A DNA stretch of 64,000 nt, taken from NCBI GenBank assembly GCA_019352035.1, contig JABBNZ010000001.1, positions 53,721 through 117,720 on the forward strand. The letters run 5' to 3'. Source of the stretch: Pseudomonadota bacterium (GTDB lineage: Bacteria; Pseudomonadota; Gammaproteobacteria; Steroidobacterales; Steroidobacteraceae). The position numbers and the translations under genes are program-made. The notes beneath the pieces are model-generated. The model had not been told where the DNA came from. It did not search any database and was given only the letters and a program-made list of their open reading frames with translations. Positions 63,061 to 64,000 of the stretch are shown here, piece after piece. How positions within the stretch are numbered: position 1 is the first letter of the stretch; every line of letters starts with the position of its first letter.

Positions 63061-64000
63061 GCCGTCCAGGCGAGCGCGTCACTTCGGCCTGGCGCGTCCG
63101 CCTGTGTCTGGTCACGCTGCTCGCGGCCATGGCCGCCGTGCCGGCGTACGCGCGCGCGGTGCCTACGCTGCGCATCGGTGTGTTGAAATACGGTACCGTG
63201 AACTGGGTCATGGATGTCATCGCCCATCACGGACTCGCCAAAGCCAACGGCATTCGCATCCAGGAGCTGGCGCTGGCGAGCACCCAGGCTACCCTGGTGG
63301 CGCTGCAGGCAGGGCGCGTCGACTGCGTGGTGACGGACTGGCTGTGGGTCTCGCGCCAGCGCGCGGCCGGGGCGGATTGGACATTCTTTCCATTCTCGAC
63401 AGATCTTGGTGCGCTGGTCGCGGCCCGCGGTGCGCCGATTCACGGCCTGGCCGACCTGCGCAACCGGCGGCTCGGCGTCGCCGGCAGCCCGCTCGACAAG
63501 AGCTGGGTGATCCTGCAGGCGCTTGCGCGAGAGCAGCACATCGACCTCGCGCGCGATGCGCGGGTCTCCTTCGGCGCGCCGCCGCTCCTCGATGAGGAGT
63601 TGCTGCGGGGGCGCCTCGATGCCGTCCTGACGTTCTGGAATTTCGCCGCGCGGCTGCAGAGCCGTGGCCTGCCGGCCGTCCTGCCGATGAGTGCGGCTCT
63701 GCGGCAGCTCGGCTTCAAGACGCCGGTTGCGCTCGTCGGCTATGTAGTCTCCGAGCGCTGGGCACGCGAGCACCCGCGCGCGCTGGCCGGGTTCGTGCGC
63801 GCCACGCGTCAGGCCGAATCGATCCTGGGGACCTCGAATGCCGAGTGGCAATGGCTCGCACCGAAGATCAGAGCGCGCAGCCCCGCAGAGCTCGATGCGC
63901 TGCGCGATGCTTTCCGGGCCGGCATCCCGGCCCACTGGGGCAACGATGAGCGGCGTGAGGCCAAAGCGCTCTATGCGCTCTTCGCCAGAGTCGGCGGCAG
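63057..64000 (+). CDS. NitT/TauT-type ABC substrate-binding protein, C-terminus beyond window
   Basis: The GTG at 63057 overlaps the propeller stop; the frame is still open at 64000 (314 codons visible). A signal peptide (VTLLAAMAAVPAYA) is followed by the SsuA/TauA-like core: LRIGVLKYGTVNWVMDVIAH, GLAKANGIRIQELALASTQA, ALQAGRVDCVVTDWLWVSRQ and DLRNRRLGVAGSPLDKSWVI. Near 190-200 LLDEELLRGRLDAVLTFWNF lines the second lobe. Sulfonates, taurine or nitrate are typical ligands, but a different small organic ligand is possible in a quinoprotein cluster. Genes for its permease and ATPase would be expected to the right. Confidence 0.85.
   Translation, partial: MSRPGERVTSAWRVRLCLVTLLAAMAAVPAYARAVPTLRIGVLKYGTVNWVMDVIAHHGLAKANGIRIQELALASTQATLVALQAGRVDCVVTDWLWVSRQRAAGADWTFFPFSTDLGALVAARGAPIHGLADLRNRRLGVAGSPLDKSWVILQALAREQHIDLARDARVSFGAPPLLDEELLRGRLDAVLTFWNFAARLQSRGLPAVLPMSAALRQLGFKTPVALVGYVVSERWAREHPRALAGFVRATRQAESILGTSNAEWQWLAPKIRARSPAELDALRDAFRAGIPAHWGNDERREAKALYALFARVGG

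Noticed and set aside
1-64000. CRISPR array, prophage, integrase or insertion sequence
   Set aside because: No regularly spaced direct repeats and no phage, transposase or recombinase gene were seen; the only mobile-like signals are the short palindromic repeats reported above.

Overview
This window looks like chromosomal DNA from a high-GC gammaproteobacterium. The evidence is gene content and order. The order zapA - 6S RNA - 5-formyl-THF cyclo-ligase faces ygfB-pepP-ubiH-ubiI, a characteristic gammaproteobacterial arrangement. darP/pmbA, djlA, a Crp close to E. coli CRP, Coq7-type ubiquinone hydroxylase, a split gcvPA/gcvPB and Lhr are also present. A Steroidobacter/Nevskia/Xanthomonas-like affiliation is my inference only. 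I see no prophage, integrase, transposase or CRISPR array.

Layout. 1-9.5 kb: housekeeping genes. An ExeA-like ATPase (cut by the left edge), purK-purE, darP, pmbA, rpe, a Crp-type regulator with an acidic tail, coq7, rplM-rpsI, tRNA-Gln(CTG) and purC. 9.5-13.3 kb: djlA, a cobalamin-binding-like protein, a long YihY membrane protein, and an rpiA that appears broken by a deletion of about 38 bp. 13.3-19.5 kb: a 16-residue Lys/Ala peptide gene, fau, 6S RNA, zapA and a ZapB-like gene, then ygfB-pepP-ubiH-ubiI. 19.5-29 kb: phhB, ispG, then a glycine-cleavage operon (gcvT, gcvH, gcvPA, gcvPB) behind a tandem glycine riboswitch. It ends in an overlapping double-HtrA protease. 29-38.7 kb: tsaC/sua5, a group III PLP decarboxylase, HAD and HIT proteins, a hybrid histidine kinase, def, a second YihY protein, a NarL-type two-component pair and a small SWIM zinc protein. 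38.8-43.1 kb: lhr. 43-56 kb: a DUF3014 protein, an unknown lipoprotein, a TonB-dependent receptor, an exported peroxiredoxin, an AttH/FtsX/ABC export operon facing an FKBP isomerase, yebC and a fatty-acid desaturase.

56.4-64 kb (runs off the right edge): the most distinctive region, a periplasmic PQQ-dependent alcohol oxidation cluster. A 27-codon ORF is translationally coupled to xoxF, a lanthanide-type methanol dehydrogenase with the D-Y-D metal motif. Next come a XoxJ-like binding protein fused to ankyrin repeats, a XoxG-like cytochrome c, an ABC binding protein and a YVTN beta-propeller of the kinds associated with PQQ-dependent catabolism, and a NitT/TauT-type binding protein. XoxF would oxidise a primary alcohol and pass electrons to the cytochrome. 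The role of the three other periplasmic proteins is unresolved.

Two families of dispersed palindromic repeats sit in intergenic gaps across the window. Family A (hairpin AAATCG...CGATTT) has four copies and family B (about 100 bp, ending in GGATCCAGCGCTT) has three. One family B copy has perfect 17-bp terminal inverted repeats. No mobile-element gene in the window explains them.
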